Positions 54,104 through 62,659 of a DNA stretch of 64,000 bases are shown in pieces. The position numbers and the translations under genes were made by a program. Every line of letters begins with the position of its first letter. Position 1 is the stretch's first letter. The notes below the pieces were generated by a model. The model saw nothing but the letters and a program-made list of their open reading frames with translations. It was not told where the DNA came from and did not search any database. Source of the DNA: Streptomyces venezuelae (lineage in GTDB: Bacteria; Actinomycetota; Actinomycetes; Streptomycetales; Streptomycetaceae); contig NZ_CP029193.1 in the NCBI RefSeq assembly GCF_008642355.1, forward strand, positions 3,248,001 to 3,312,000. The letters are read 5' to 3'.

Positions 54104-55414
54104 TCAGCGCAGGCGGCCCCGGCGCCGCCCGGGGAGGAACGTGAAGACCGCTCCGCCCAGAAGGATCACCGTGCCGGCCACCAACCCGAGCGCCCGCAAC
54201 GTCCCGTTGTCGTCCGCCCCCGTCTCGGCGAGGCCGCCGCCCGACGCGGAGCCCCCTGCCGTACCCCCCGCGGTCGAGCCACCCGTCCCGGAGGAGCCCC
54301 CCGCCGCCCCACCCGGCTGCGCGGCGGTGTCGAGTTCCAGGGAGACCTCCGCCTTCGCGGGCGTGCACGTCGTCGTCGTGCCCAGCGCCTTCACCGTCAG
54401 GACACCCGGCGACAGCGTGGATGTGCCGTCCGCCCCCGGCTTGTACGTCCCGGTGAGGTCAGGAATCGTCATCGGGTCGCCCGACTTGATCGGCTCCTTG
54501 TTGGCCGGTCCCTCCACGTGCACCGTGCCCTTGTCCGCCCCGCCCAGCGCGACCTCCATCGACGGTTTCACGGAGTCCGCGGGGATGTCCGCCGGACTGT
54601 CCATCACCGCCTTCTTGAACTGCACGGTCAGCCCGTAACTCCCGCCGTCCTTCTTCGCGTTGATCTGGACCGGCGACGTCGCTTCCTTGTCGCCGATGGG
54701 CGTCTTGCACTTGTACGGGGTCTGGACCTCCTTGCCGGGGAAGTCGGTCTGCCCGCCGCCCCCGCCGGTGGAACCGCTGGTGGAGCCGCCGGAAGTCCCC
54801 TCCGTCGTACCGCCGGATGACGATCCACCCGACGACGCACCGCCCGAACCGCCCCCCGCCGCCGTCACCTTGATTGTCGCGCCCACCCCCACCTGCTCCT
54901 TGGGCGTGCACTTCGTGTCGGTCGAGATCGGCTTGTTGACGTTGATGTTGTACGCGTCCGGCGTCAGCGTCACCTCGCCCGCCGCCGTCAGCTTCAGCTT
55001 GCCCTTCATGTCGGAGAGGACCATGGGGCTGTTCTTCTTGATGGGCGGGTTCTTGCGCTCACCCGTCACCTTCAGGTCGCCCGTACGGCCCCCGCCCAGC
55101 TTGATCGTGCCGGTCGGCTGCACCGTGTTCTCGCCGAGGTCCAGGACGTCCGGGTTCTTGGACGCGGCCTGCGTCGTCTTCCACACGACGTCGACCTCGT
55201 CGCCCACCCTCGCCGTCGCGGGCGCGGTGATCTCGACCTGGGTCGTGCCCTGCACGGGCGGCAGGTTGGAGATGGGCGGCGGGACGCACTCCGTCTTGTA
55301 GGCGACCGCGGCGGCCGCGGCGGTGTGCGCGGGCCCCGCGGTCAGCAGGACTCCCGCTCCGCCCAGCAGGAGCGCGACCGAGGCCGCGCCCGCTCTCCGT
55401 CGTTGCGTGATCAC
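54104..55414 (-). CDS. LAETG-anchored surface protein with two related beta domains
   Basis: A 436-residue secreted protein. A signal peptide (SVALLLGGAGVLLTAGPAHT) is followed by two ~150-residue domains of the same kind, each starting with a Cys-containing segment (YKTECVPP, YKCKTPIGDKEATSPV) and ending near a second Cys (DTKCTP, TTTCTP), which suggests one disulfide per domain. They are joined by a Gly/Ser/Thr linker. From residue 395 it ends LAETG, a hydrophobic helix and GRRRGRLR, a class E-type sortase signal. GTG 55414 overlaps the upstream stop by four bases (GTGA). Last gene of the surface operon. Confidence 0.87.
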   Translation of the reverse strand: MITQRRRAGAASVALLLGGAGVLLTAGPAHTAAAAAVAYKTECVPPPISNLPPVQGTTQVEITAPATARVGDEVDVVWKTTQAASKNPDVLDLGENTVQPTGTIKLGGGRTGDLKVTGERKNPPIKKNSPMVLSDMKGKLKLTAAGEVTLTPDAYNINVNKPISTDTKCTPKEQVGVGATIKVTAAGGGSGGASSGGSSSGGTTEGTSGGSTSGSTGGGGGQTDFPGKEVQTPYKCKTPIGDKEATSPVQINAKKDGGSYGLTVQFKKAVMDSPADIPADSVKPSMEVALGGADKGTVHVEGPANKEPIKSGDPMTIPDLTGTYKPGADGTSTLSPGVLTVKALGTTTTCTPAKAEVSLELDTAAQPGGAAGGSSGTGGSTAGGTAGGSASGGGLAETGADDNGTLRALGLVAGTVILLGGAVFTFLPGRRRGRLR

Positions 55415-56727
55415 GTGGTTCCCTTCGTCGGACTGTCGTCGGACGGTGCGGAGAGCCGGCCTGCGGGTGCGCCGGGGTCTGTGTCGGGGGTGAACCAGGG
55501 CAGGGAGGCGGTGGCGGAGCCGGGGGCGGCGGCCGACGACTCACCCGAGCCGCCCGAGCCGACCCTGGCCCCCGCGCCGCTCGGCCCACCCGCGCCGTGC
55601 GCCCCCGTGGAGTTCCTGTCCCTGCCAGGTGTACGCGCCGCGTGCGACGCCCGTCCCCGCCCCTTCCCGTCCGCGTCGACCGCTCCCTGCGGCAGCCTCA
55701 ACCGCGGCAAGCGGCGCGCCAGTTCCGCGAAGCGGGCACCGCGGGGGCGGGCGCCCGACCGGGACGTTCCGCGCCGGTTCGGCCGGAGCCGGTCCACGAC
55801 CGCCATGCCGACACGGAAGACGGCCGCGGGCACGACGACGCACAGCAGGATCCAGAAGAGCGTCACCCCCCACGGCCGCCCCACGCCCCACGGCTGTTCG
55901 GCGAGGACCTTCCCGCCGAACTTCAGCGAGACCAGGTAGTCCCCGTGCGCCCCCGCCGAAAGCTCCACCGGCAGCTTGATCCGCGCCTTCTCACCGGGAG
56001 CGATCGTGCCGCGCCACTGCTGCTCCTCCCACTGCGGCGCGAACACGCCGTGGGACGTGCCGACCTGGAAGACGGGGTCCTTCACCGGCGCCGAGCCGAC
56101 GTTGCCGACAGTGAACTCGAGCGTGCGCTGCGGCGGTGCGCCGAACCAGGTCAGCACCCCGCCGGCCCCCTCAAGCGCCGTGTCCGTGAGGACGGAGAGC
56201 CTGCCGCCGTTCGCCTGCGCGGGCAGCGGCTTCACGGGGTGGCCCGCGACCTTCAGTACCGCGTCGACCTGCTGTTTCTCACCGGTCACCGTCGCCACGT
56301 GGACGACACAGGGGCAGGGCTCGGGCGGCTCGGCGACGGGAAGCTTCCTGCTGAAGGCGCCGTCGTCGTCCGTGGTGACGGCACGGCCCTCGGAGTTGGC
56401 GCACGAGTTCGTGCCGCCGACGACGCCCTTGCCGGGGGCCGACTGACCGCAGACGAGCATCATCAGGAGCGCGCCGGACCGCCACCCGGCGCCCTTGACG
56501 GTGACGGAACCGCCCTTGCCCGCCTGGGACGCCGAGAGCTCCACGGTGGGCTTGGTGGGCTCGGTGAGCTTGTCCGCGGCAGCGGACGCGGTCGCGGTCG
56601 CGGTCGCCTGGGGCACCAGCGTGAGCCCGAGAAGGACGAGGGCGGCGAGGACAGCCACAGCACCCCGCACCACGCCCGCTCGCGCATCCACCCGCACCCC
56701 CGGGCCGGACCTGTTCGTACCGTTCAC
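55411..56727 (-). CDS. Secreted/membrane Ig-like protein of the surface operon
   Basis: A 438-residue protein with an N-terminal signal or membrane segment (AVAVLAALVLLGLTLVPQA), a domain (TVELSASQAGKGGSVTVKGAGW) recalling neocarzinostatin-like Ig folds, a second beta domain (RTLEFTVGNVGSAPVKDPVFQV), one membrane helix (VTLFWILLCVVVPAAVFRVG) and a long basic/Ser-rich cytoplasmic tail. I do not recognise a named family for the whole. GTG 56727 has GGGAGAGG upstream and overlaps the DUF916 stop (GTGA); the stop overlaps the LAETG gene start likewise. The coupling implies a fixed ratio of the three products. Confidence 0.82.
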   Translation of the reverse strand: MNGTNRSGPGVRVDARAGVVRGAVAVLAALVLLGLTLVPQATATATASAAADKLTEPTKPTVELSASQAGKGGSVTVKGAGWRSGALLMMLVCGQSAPGKGVVGGTNSCANSEGRAVTTDDDGAFSRKLPVAEPPEPCPCVVHVATVTGEKQQVDAVLKVAGHPVKPLPAQANGGRLSVLTDTALEGAGGVLTWFGAPPQRTLEFTVGNVGSAPVKDPVFQVGTSHGVFAPQWEEQQWRGTIAPGEKARIKLPVELSAGAHGDYLVSLKFGGKVLAEQPWGVGRPWGVTLFWILLCVVVPAAVFRVGMAVVDRLRPNRRGTSRSGARPRGARFAELARRLPRLRLPQGAVDADGKGRGRASHAARTPGRDRNSTGAHGAGGPSGAGARVGSGGSGESSAAAPGSATASLPWFTPDTDPGAPAGRLSAPSDDSPTKGTT

Positions 56728-57734
56728 AGTTCCTCTCCCGTCCCCGATCGCGCCAACTCCCGTTTTGCGCAAGCCCGTTCACCGACGCCCGCCACCCCCG
56801 GCGCCTCTGCGTCCCGCCGCCCCCGTACGCGTACGAGATGAAGCGCCCCGCCCACCGCCGCGAGCAGCAGCACTCCCCCGCCCGCCACCGCGCCCCATGG
56901 CACGAAGCGGGCCGAGGCCGTGGCGGTGTCGCGGGCGCCGCCCGCCGCCGTGGCCGTCAGCTCGACGTCGACCGAGTCGAGCGCGGGGGCGTCCGGCCAC
57001 GGCTCGGCCAGGGACACGCGGCGGCCGGGCAGCAGCTCGACCGGGAGCGTGCGCGCGGGGCGGTCGAGGAGGGTGCCGAGGACACCGTCCGCGTGCACGG
57101 CGAGCTTCGGGGTCAGCACGGTGTTGCCGCGGTTGACCAGGTCGTACGAGATGGTGCCCGCGTCGGTGTCGACGTCGACGCGTTCGACGGTGAGCGCGGA
57201 GAGCGTCGGCCCGTCGACCCGCAGGTCGACGCGTACGCCGACCGTGCGGCCGCCGCCGCTCGCGACGATGGCCCCCGGGTGGTCGCCGGGCATGGCGTTC
57301 GTGGGGACGGTGAGGGTGAACGGCACTTCGGCGCGGGTGCGGGGCGGCACCTCGACCTGCCGTTTCGCGAAGCTGATCCACGCCCCGGTGTCCTTCGGCG
57401 TGCCCTTGGCGGGCGTGACGGAGAGAGCCCCGGAGCCGGTGTTGCGGGCGTCCGCACCGCGGAGGGTGACCGTGCGCGGCTTCGGGCCGGGGTTGGTGAC
57501 GGAGAGGGTGTCCTGGAGCACGGCTCCGGGGGTGCCCTCCGCGTAGAAAGAGGGCCGTCCGTCCTTCGCGGGCCGGGTGCCGCCGCCGGACGAGGGCGCG
57601 GCGGACCACGTGGCGGGGCCACGACCGTCCTCCTCCCGTCCACCACCGTCCGCGTGTGCGGGCCCGGCACCGACGGCCGCCGCCATCAGCGCCAGGACAG
57701 CCGCGCACACCGCGCCTCGCACGGAAAACGTCAT
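56724..57734 (-). CDS. DUF916 (WxL-interacting protein, peptidoglycan-binding domain) membrane protein
   Basis: A 336-residue protein: signal peptide (AVCAAVLALMAAAVGAGPAHA), then a DUF916-type beta domain (SFYAEGTPGAVLQDTLSVTNPGPKPRTVTL, DTGAWISFAKRQVEVPPRTRAEVPFTLTVP, PGDHPGAIVAS), a second beta region, a C-terminal membrane helix (WGAVAGGGVLLLAAVGGALHLV) and a short basic tail. In Firmicutes, DUF916 proteins sit in operons with WxL surface proteins and bind peptidoglycan. ATG 57734 has AGGAG 7 nt upstream; the stop overlaps the next gene by four bases. Confidence 0.85.
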   Translation of the reverse strand: MTFSVRGAVCAAVLALMAAAVGAGPAHADGGGREEDGRGPATWSAAPSSGGGTRPAKDGRPSFYAEGTPGAVLQDTLSVTNPGPKPRTVTLRGADARNTGSGALSVTPAKGTPKDTGAWISFAKRQVEVPPRTRAEVPFTLTVPTNAMPGDHPGAIVASGGGRTVGVRVDLRVDGPTLSALTVERVDVDTDAGTISYDLVNRGNTVLTPKLAVHADGVLGTLLDRPARTLPVELLPGRRVSLAEPWPDAPALDSVDVELTATAAGGARDTATASARFVPWGAVAGGGVLLLAAVGGALHLVRVRGRRDAEAPGVAGVGERACAKRELARSGTGEEL

Positions 57735-57786
57735 CGGCGGCTCCTGATCTTCGTACGGGACCTGGCTCGCGTACTCGTCCGAGGGC

Positions 57787-58539
57787 CTACCGCGAGCGCG
57801 CCGCCTGGTTCCTGCGCGTCAGCCACAGCGCCCCGGCCGCTCCCGCGAGCAGCACCGTGCCGCCGAGGGTGCCGAGTGCGACGGCGGAGTCGGCGGGGCC
57901 GGTCTGCGGGAGTTCGCCGCCGCCGGAGGGCGCGCTGTCGGAGCCGCCCGTGGTGCCGGAGCCCCCCGACGCGCCACTGCCACTCGCATCGGACCCCCCG
58001 GAGCCCCCGGACCCCTCGGAGCCGCCGGCTCCCTTGACGTCCAGTTCGAGCGACGGCTTGGGATTGTTGGAGGGCGTGCACGTCGTGGTCGTGCCGAGCG
58101 CCTTGATCGTGAGGACACCGGCGGTGAACGTGACCTTGCCGCTCTTCTTGGGCGTGTACGTACCCGACAGGTCGCTGATCTTGATGGGCGTGTTCGCGGG
58201 GATGGCCTCGGCGTTCGTCGCGCCGGACACCGGGACCGTGCCGCTCTCCGCGCCGCCCAGCTTGATCACCGCGCTTGGCTTCATCGCGCCCTTGCCGAGC
58301 TCGACGGGGCTGGAGGAGACGCCTTTCTGGAAGGACATGGTGAGCTTGTAGGCGCTGCCGCTCTTGACGCTCTTGATGTCGATCGGCGAGACGGCGCTCT
58401 TGTCGCCGATCGGCGTCTTGCACTGGTAGTTGACGTCCTGGACGGTGGCCTGCGCGGCGGGGGCGGCCAGCAGCACCGCTGAGCCGCCGGCCAGGACGGT
58501 GGCGAGCGCGAGCGCGGCCGGTTTTTTCGTGTGCGACAC
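57787..58539 (-). CDS. LPQTG-anchored surface protein, single beta domain
   Basis: A 250-residue secreted protein: signal peptide (ALALATVLAGGSAVLLAAPAAQA), one domain (YQCKTPIGDKSAVSPIDI to LGTTTTCTP) closely similar to the second domain of the LAETG protein at 54104-55414, a Gly/Ser/Asp linker, and from residue 210 LPQTG, a hydrophobic stretch and basic residues. The two proteins are paralogues by domain duplication. GTG 58539 has GAGGGG 9 nt upstream. It is the first gene of the operon, 52 bp before the DUF916 gene. No sortase is encoded in the window. Confidence 0.88.
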   Translation of the reverse strand: MSHTKKPAALALATVLAGGSAVLLAAPAAQATVQDVNYQCKTPIGDKSAVSPIDIKSVKSGSAYKLTMSFQKGVSSSPVELGKGAMKPSAVIKLGGAESGTVPVSGATNAEAIPANTPIKISDLSGTYTPKKSGKVTFTAGVLTIKALGTTTTCTPSNNPKPSLELDVKGAGGSEGSGGSGGSDASGSGASGGSGTTGGSDSAPSGGGELPQTGPADSAVALGTLGGTVLLAGAAGALWLTRRNQAARSR

Positions 58540-58659
58540 CTCGTTTGTCCCCTCATGCCGGTCGTGGCGTGCCGCGGTGCGGAGTGACGGGTGTTACTGA
58601 CGGCACATCAGATTGGGCGCTCAAGGTACGCCGGGGACCTTGACGAGGGAAGACAAAAG

Positions 58660-58689
58660 ACGCGCCGGATCCGTGATGATCCGGCGCGT
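58660..58689 (-). terminator. Intrinsic terminator downstream of the anti-sigma-type ATPase
   Basis: acgcgccggatc (58660-58671) and gatccggcgcgt (58678-58689) form a 12-bp stem; on the minus strand the sequence continues cttttgtctt, a T-rich tail. It separates the ATPase gene from the surface operon. Confidence 0.85.
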
Positions 58690-58749
58690 GTACTGACGAG
58701 TAGCAGCCGAGTGCTGACCGTGGGTAACGGTGTGGGGCGAGGCCGCGGT

Positions 58750-59259
58750 CTACGCGGGCGCCCCCACCTCCGCCCAGACCGTCTTGCCCGCGGCTCCCGG
58801 GTTGCGGACGACGCCCCAGTCCAGGCAGAGCCGCTGCACGATGAACATGCCGTGTCCGCCGGGCCGCCCGGCGCGGTGCGGGGTGCGCGGCGCGGGCTGT
58901 CCCGTGCCGCGGTCGGAGACCTCGATGCGCAGCACCTTGCCGTCGGAGGACAGACGGAGCTCGTCGGGGCCTTCGGCGTGCAGGCAGGCGTTGGTGACCA
59001 GCTCCGAGACGACGAGGAGCACGTCCTCGGCGGCCGCCCGCCGGTCGGCGCTCTCCGCGGGGAGCCAGCCCCACGCGTGCAGCGCCTCGCGCGTGTAGTC
59101 GCGGGCGAGCGGGACGATGCCGCTCGCGCCATTCAGGCTGAGCCTGCGGACCTGCCGGGCGGCGGGCGTGCCTGAGGCCCGCTCCGCGGGAGCGTCCGCG
59201 ACTGCGGCCTCGGACTCCGGGCCGCGGTCGCCCGGCGAATAAGGCCGGGTGGTGCTCAT
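58750..59259 (-). CDS. Histidine-kinase-like ATPase, anti-sigma factor (RsbW) type
   Basis: A 169-residue protein with a disordered N-terminus (~1-40) and an HATPase_c_2 fold: N box VVSELVTNACLHAEG, G1 IEVSDRGTGQP, G2 GGHGMFIVQRLC and the end TVWAEVG. Such proteins phosphorylate a STAS partner and bind a sigma factor. The STAS gene directly upstream and the sigma gene beyond make the anti-sigma role likely. ATG 59259 has aggtg 8 nt upstream. The 255-bp gap before the STAS gene suggests its own promoter, which I could not place. Confidence 0.85.
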   Translation of the reverse strand: MSTTRPYSPGDRGPESEAAVADAPAERASGTPAARQVRRLSLNGASGIVPLARDYTREALHAWGWLPAESADRRAAAEDVLLVVSELVTNACLHAEGPDELRLSSDGKVLRIEVSDRGTGQPAPRTPHRAGRPGGHGMFIVQRLCLDWGVVRNPGAAGKTVWAEVGAPA

Positions 59260-59514
59260 CAGCGCTTCACCTCACCGACAGGAGGACTGGACTGGGGACA
59301 TCGGCTGACATCGGCTGCTGCTTGCCGTTCTGACTGTTGACTCTGCGGATCGCTGACTACGGGATCCAGGTCTCTCCTGCCCGGACGAACCGTGTGAACA
59401 CCCACTAGTTCGGCACGGTTCTTGTGACGCTGGTAACGCCATGATCACACAGAGGCAACTGACACATAACTTTCGCGTGTGACCAGGACATTTTCTCGTA
59501 CGACCGCTTCTGAG

Positions 59515-59883
59515 TCACTCTCCGAGGGCCGCTTCGAGGGTGTCGTGGACGGTGAAGACCGCCTCCGCGCCGGTGATCTCGAAGACCCTGGCGACCACCG
59601 GGAGCATCCCGGCGAGATGAACACCGCCGCCGGCGGCCTCGGCCTTGAGCCGGGCGCCGAGGAGCACGTTGAGTCCCGTGGAATCACAGAACTCAAGACG
59701 TGAGCAGTCGACGACAAGCCGTGCGTAGCCCTCTGACAGGCAGTTTTCGAGTGGTTCGCGCAACACGTCGGCGGTGTGGTGATCCAACTCACCCGCCGGG
59801 GTCACGACGGCACTCGCGCCCACCTTCCGGACTTCGACCAGAAGCCGGCCCCTGTGTGCGCTGCCGACCGTCCCGCGGTCCAT
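59515..59883 (-). CDS. STAS-domain anti-sigma factor antagonist (RsbV type)
   Basis: A 122-residue protein with the STAS core VVTPAGELDHHTADVLREPL and the phosphorylation site Ser68 in LEFCDSTGLNVLL. When not phosphorylated it would bind the ATPase and free the sigma factor. ATG 59883 has GAGAGAG 6 nt upstream; an upstream in-frame ATG at 59985 would add an unconserved tail. It is divergent from the sigma gene. Confidence 0.9.
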   Translation of the reverse strand: MDRGTVGSAHRGRLLVEVRKVGASAVVTPAGELDHHTADVLREPLENCLSEGYARLVVDCSRLEFCDSTGLNVLLGARLKAEAAGGGVHLAGMLPVVARVFEITGAEAVFTVHDTLEAALGE

Positions 59884-59955
59884 GCCGTCTCTCTCTTCCG
59901 ACCGTCGTTGCTGTTGATGACGCCCCTGAACATTACGCCCTCCTGGCGCTCCGGG

Positions 59956-59979
59956 GTACCCGAACATCCCCCCGAAATC
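59956..59979 (-). promoter_or_regulatory. Candidate SigB-type promoter of the STAS gene
   Basis: On the minus strand GATTT (59979-59975) and GGGTAC (59961-59956) are 13 bp apart, close to the GnnTn-N14-16-GGGTAY pattern of SigB-family promoters. If real, the sigma factor could drive its own antagonist. The leader would be about 65 nt. Confidence 0.35.
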
Positions 59980-60133
59980 GGACATTTAGCCTCAGAACGC
60001 ACTTGCGACCGGAGCGCGGAAGCGGGTAGGGGTAGAAGAGACATCAATCGACACGGACGGCTTTGGAGGCGCCGCACACCGCAGTGCACGTATTGGCATC
60101 GGCAGCCATATGCCGAGAACGATGGAGGACACC

Positions 60134-61084
60134 ATGTCACCCCGGCTCGACGAATCGCATACTGACCAGGCGACGTCGACACTCCCGCCGCACCGCTCCG
60201 CCACCGGGATCCCGGCCCCCGCCCAAGAGTCCGTCCCGACTCAGGGTGCCCACGAAATCGCCGAGGACACCTACGAAGGCCTCGACGGTCTCCCCGAGAT
60301 CCCGCCGTACGCCGAAGTGGCGCCGCTGGACGCGAGGGCCCTGTCCAAGACTCTCTTCGAGCGCCTCGAATCCCTCGAAGAAGGCACACACGAATACGCG
60401 TACGTCCGCAACACGCTGGTCGAACTGAACCTCGCCCTGGTGAAGTTCGCCGCCTCCCGGTTCCGCTCCCGCAGCGAGCCCATGGAGGACATCATCCAGG
60501 TCGGCACGATCGGCCTCATCAAGGCCATCGACCGCTTCGAGCTCAGCCGTGGCGTCGAGTTCCCCACCTTCGCGATGCCGACGATCGTCGGTGAGATCAA
60601 GCGCTTCTTCCGCGACACCAGCTGGTCGGTGCGCGTCCCGCGCCGACTCCAGGAACTCCGACTGGACCTCGCCAAGGCGGGCGACGAACTCGCCCAGCAG
60701 TTCGATCGCGCCCCCACGGTGGGCGAGCTCGCCGAGCGCCTGGGCATCTCCAACGAAGAAGTCGTCGAGGGGATGGCCGCGTCCAACGCCTACACGGCCA
60801 GCTCCCTGGACGCGCAGCCCGAGGAGGACGACTCCGAAGGCGCGCTCGCGGATCGGATCGGTTACGAGGACCACGGCCTCGAAGGCATCGAGTACATCGA
60901 GTCGCTGAAGCCGCTGATCGCCGAACTCCCCCCGCGCGACCGCAAGATCCTCTCCCTCCGATTCGTCGCCAACATGACGCAGTCGGAGATCGGCGAGGAG
61001 CTCGGCATCTCGCAGATGCACGTCTCGCGACTGTTGTCGCGCACTCTCGTCAAGCTCCGCAAGGGACTGACGGTCGAGGAGTGA
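60134..61084 (+). CDS. RNA polymerase sigma factor, SigB/SigF/SigG group
   Basis: A 316-residue sigma factor. Region 2 reads EDIIQVGTIGLIKAIDRFELSRGVEFPTFAMPTIVGEIKRFFRD, then WSVRVPRRLQELRLDL, region 3 (PTVGELAERLGISNEEVVEG) and the region 4 helix-turn-helix (MTQSEIGEELGISQMHVSRLLSRTL). The ~85-residue N-terminal extension is typical of streptomycete SigB-family members. ATG 60134 is chosen for its ggagg 6 nt upstream over ATG 60110 and 60122. Gene order suggests the orthologue of S. coelicolor SigI, but I cannot separate the paralogues by eye. Confidence 0.93.
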   Translation: MSPRLDESHTDQATSTLPPHRSATGIPAPAQESVPTQGAHEIAEDTYEGLDGLPEIPPYAEVAPLDARALSKTLFERLESLEEGTHEYAYVRNTLVELNLALVKFAASRFRSRSEPMEDIIQVGTIGLIKAIDRFELSRGVEFPTFAMPTIVGEIKRFFRDTSWSVRVPRRLQELRLDLAKAGDELAQQFDRAPTVGELAERLGISNEEVVEGMAASNAYTASSLDAQPEEDDSEGALADRIGYEDHGLEGIEYIESLKPLIAELPPRDRKILSLRFVANMTQSEIGEELGISQMHVSRLLSRTLVKLRKGLTVEE

Positions 61085-61123
61085 GGTGCCGCTGCGCTCG
61101 GCTCGAGCGCGCGAACACGGTTG

Positions 61124-61154
61124 TAGGGCCCGCCCCTTGAAGGGGCGGGCCCTA
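61124..61154. terminator. Terminator after the sigma gene
   Basis: tagggcccgcccctt (61124-61138) and aaggggcgggcccta (61140-61154) form a perfect 15-bp stem between the convergent sigma and racemase genes, serving both. Confidence 0.85.
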
Positions 61155-61165
61155 CTGTCGTCCCG

Positions 61166-61864
61166 TCACCCGCTGGTGCCGAATGCGGCGTCGACCGCGG
61201 CCTCGGCGTGGAGCCTGGTGGTCGGGAACACGGGCACAGGGCTGTGCTCCTGCCCGATCAGCAGCTCGATCTCGGTGCACCCGAGGATGACGCCCTGAGC
61301 ACCTCTGTCGACCAGGCGGCGGATCACCTCTTGGTACGCGGCACGGGACTCCTCCCGCACGACCCCGAGGCACAACTCCTCATAGATGACGCGGTGGACG
61401 AGACCCCGCCCGGCCTCGTCGGGCACGAGGACGTCCAGCCCGTGCGCGGAGAGCCGCTCCCGACAGAAGTCCTGCTCCATGGTGAACGCGGTCCCGAGCA
61501 GTCCGACGCGGGTGACCCCCGCCCGATGTACGGCCTCGGCGGTGGCGTCCCCGAGGTGCAGCAGCGGCACGGAGATCGCGGCCTGGACCTGGTCGGCGAC
61601 CTTGTGCATGGTGTTGGTGCAGATGAGGACGAGATCGGCGCCGGCGGCCTCAACTCCCTTGGCGGCAGCGGCGAGCACGTCTCCGGCCCGCACCCACTCC
61701 CCCTGTACTTGCAGCCGCTCGATCTCGGCGAAGTCGACGGAGTAGAGCACGCACCGCGCGGAGTGAAGGCCGCCCAGCCGGTCCCGTACGAGTTCGTTGA
61801 GCAGTCGGTAGTACTCGGCGCTGGACTCCCAGCTCATGCCGCCGATGAGGCCGATGGTCTTCAT
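61166..61864 (-). CDS. Aspartate/glutamate racemase family protein
   Basis: A cofactor-independent amino-acid racemase of 232 residues. It begins KTIGLIGGMSWESSAEYYRLLNE, has the first catalytic Cys in ICTNTMHKVAD and the second in ILGCTEIELLI, the arrangement of the aspartate racemase (YgeA/RacX) group. Both Cys are present, so it should be active; the amino acid used is unknown. ATG 61864 is the natural start. Confidence 0.9.
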   Translation of the reverse strand: MKTIGLIGGMSWESSAEYYRLLNELVRDRLGGLHSARCVLYSVDFAEIERLQVQGEWVRAGDVLAAAAKGVEAAGADLVLICTNTMHKVADQVQAAISVPLLHLGDATAEAVHRAGVTRVGLLGTAFTMEQDFCRERLSAHGLDVLVPDEAGRGLVHRVIYEELCLGVVREESRAAYQEVIRRLVDRGAQGVILGCTEIELLIGQEHSPVPVFPTTRLHAEAAVDAAFGTSG

Positions 61865-61896
61865 GGGGTCAGGATGCCGTACCGGACGGGGCGCCC

Positions 61897-62139
61897 TCAG
61901 GCGGGCAGGAGGCGGTCCTCGGCGGCGCGGCAGTAGGGGCGGGTGAGGGGGCTATGGGTGACGTCGACCGTATGGTCCGCGGCGGCTTCCCTCGCGTAGG
62001 GGCTGCGCGGGAGACGGGGTGCGCCGTGTACGGGGCGAGGTCGGGCCGCTGTGAGCGGTGGCCGGGTTGTCGCCGCCGCCGCGGCGGCTCGTCGTGCGCC
62101 CGTGCCGGGGAGCAGCCAGGTCAGGAGCCGGTGCAGCAC
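61897..62139 (-). CDS. Small hypothetical protein, 80 aa
   Basis: An 80-residue Arg/Ala-rich protein with a short amphipathic N-terminus (MLHRLLTWLLPGTGARRA). Its GTG start (62139) directly abuts the TAG stop of the ATPase gene, with that gene's gggaggg tail serving as ribosome site, so translation is likely coupled. Similar short proteins follow this type of ATPase in other streptomycetes, as I recall. No function can be given. Confidence 0.6.
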   Translation of the reverse strand: MLHRLLTWLLPGTGARRAAAAAATTRPPLTAARPRPVHGAPRLPRSPYAREAAADHTVDVTHSPLTRPYCRAAEDRLLPA

Positions 62140-62547
62140 CTAGCCCTCCCCCAGTTCGCACCAGACGGTCTTGCGGTCCGCTTCTTGTTCCACGCCCCAC
62201 CGCAGTGAGACCGCGTCGAGCAGGGCGAGGCCGCGTCCCGTCTCGTCGTCGCTGCCCGCGCTGCGGAGCAGGGGCCAGGCGCGGGGGTCCGGGTCGGTGA
62301 CGGCCACGCGAATCCGCCCGTGGGCGGTAGTGAGGCGGACGGTCACGGGCGTTCCCTCGCCGAGGTGCCGGATCACGTTGCTGAGGAGCTCGCTGACGCA
62401 GAGCTGGACGTCGGGGAGGGGGCCGTAGGGGTGCGTGCGCAGAACCCGGCGGAGGTCGGGGATGGCTTTGGGGACGGCGAGGAGGTCGAGCTCGAAGTCG
62501 GGGGCGGGCAGGGAGGTGACGGTCGGGGCTGGGCCTGGGTCTTGCAT
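62140..62547 (-). CDS. ATP-binding protein, HATPase_c_2 type
   Basis: A 135-residue Streptomyces-type small ATPase: VQLCVSELLSNVIRHLGEGTPV (N box), RIRVAVTDPDPRAWP, GRGLALLDAVSLRWGVEQEADRKTVW. The G1 box is imperfect (DPDPR instead of DxGxG), so kinase activity is uncertain. ATG 62547 has GGAAGG about 9 nt upstream. It is divergent from the XRE regulator gene; such ATPase/XRE/DUF397 trios are common in streptomycetes. Confidence 0.83.
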   Translation of the reverse strand: MQDPGPAPTVTSLPAPDFELDLLAVPKAIPDLRRVLRTHPYGPLPDVQLCVSELLSNVIRHLGEGTPVTVRLTTAHGRIRVAVTDPDPRAWPLLRSAGSDDETGRGLALLDAVSLRWGVEQEADRKTVWCELGEG

Positions 62548-62659
62548 GCGGGTACGCCTTCCGTGCGCTCTGTGACGGTTCGGTCACACAGTGGCGTGGG
62601 TCGGCGTAACGTGACAGGGGTTTCAGCTCCACAGTGCGAAGTGTGGAAGGCGGGCAACT

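Noticed and set aside
60134..61084. Naming the sigma gene sigI
   Set aside because: Gene order favours it, but the SigB-family paralogues of Streptomyces cannot be told apart safely without alignment.
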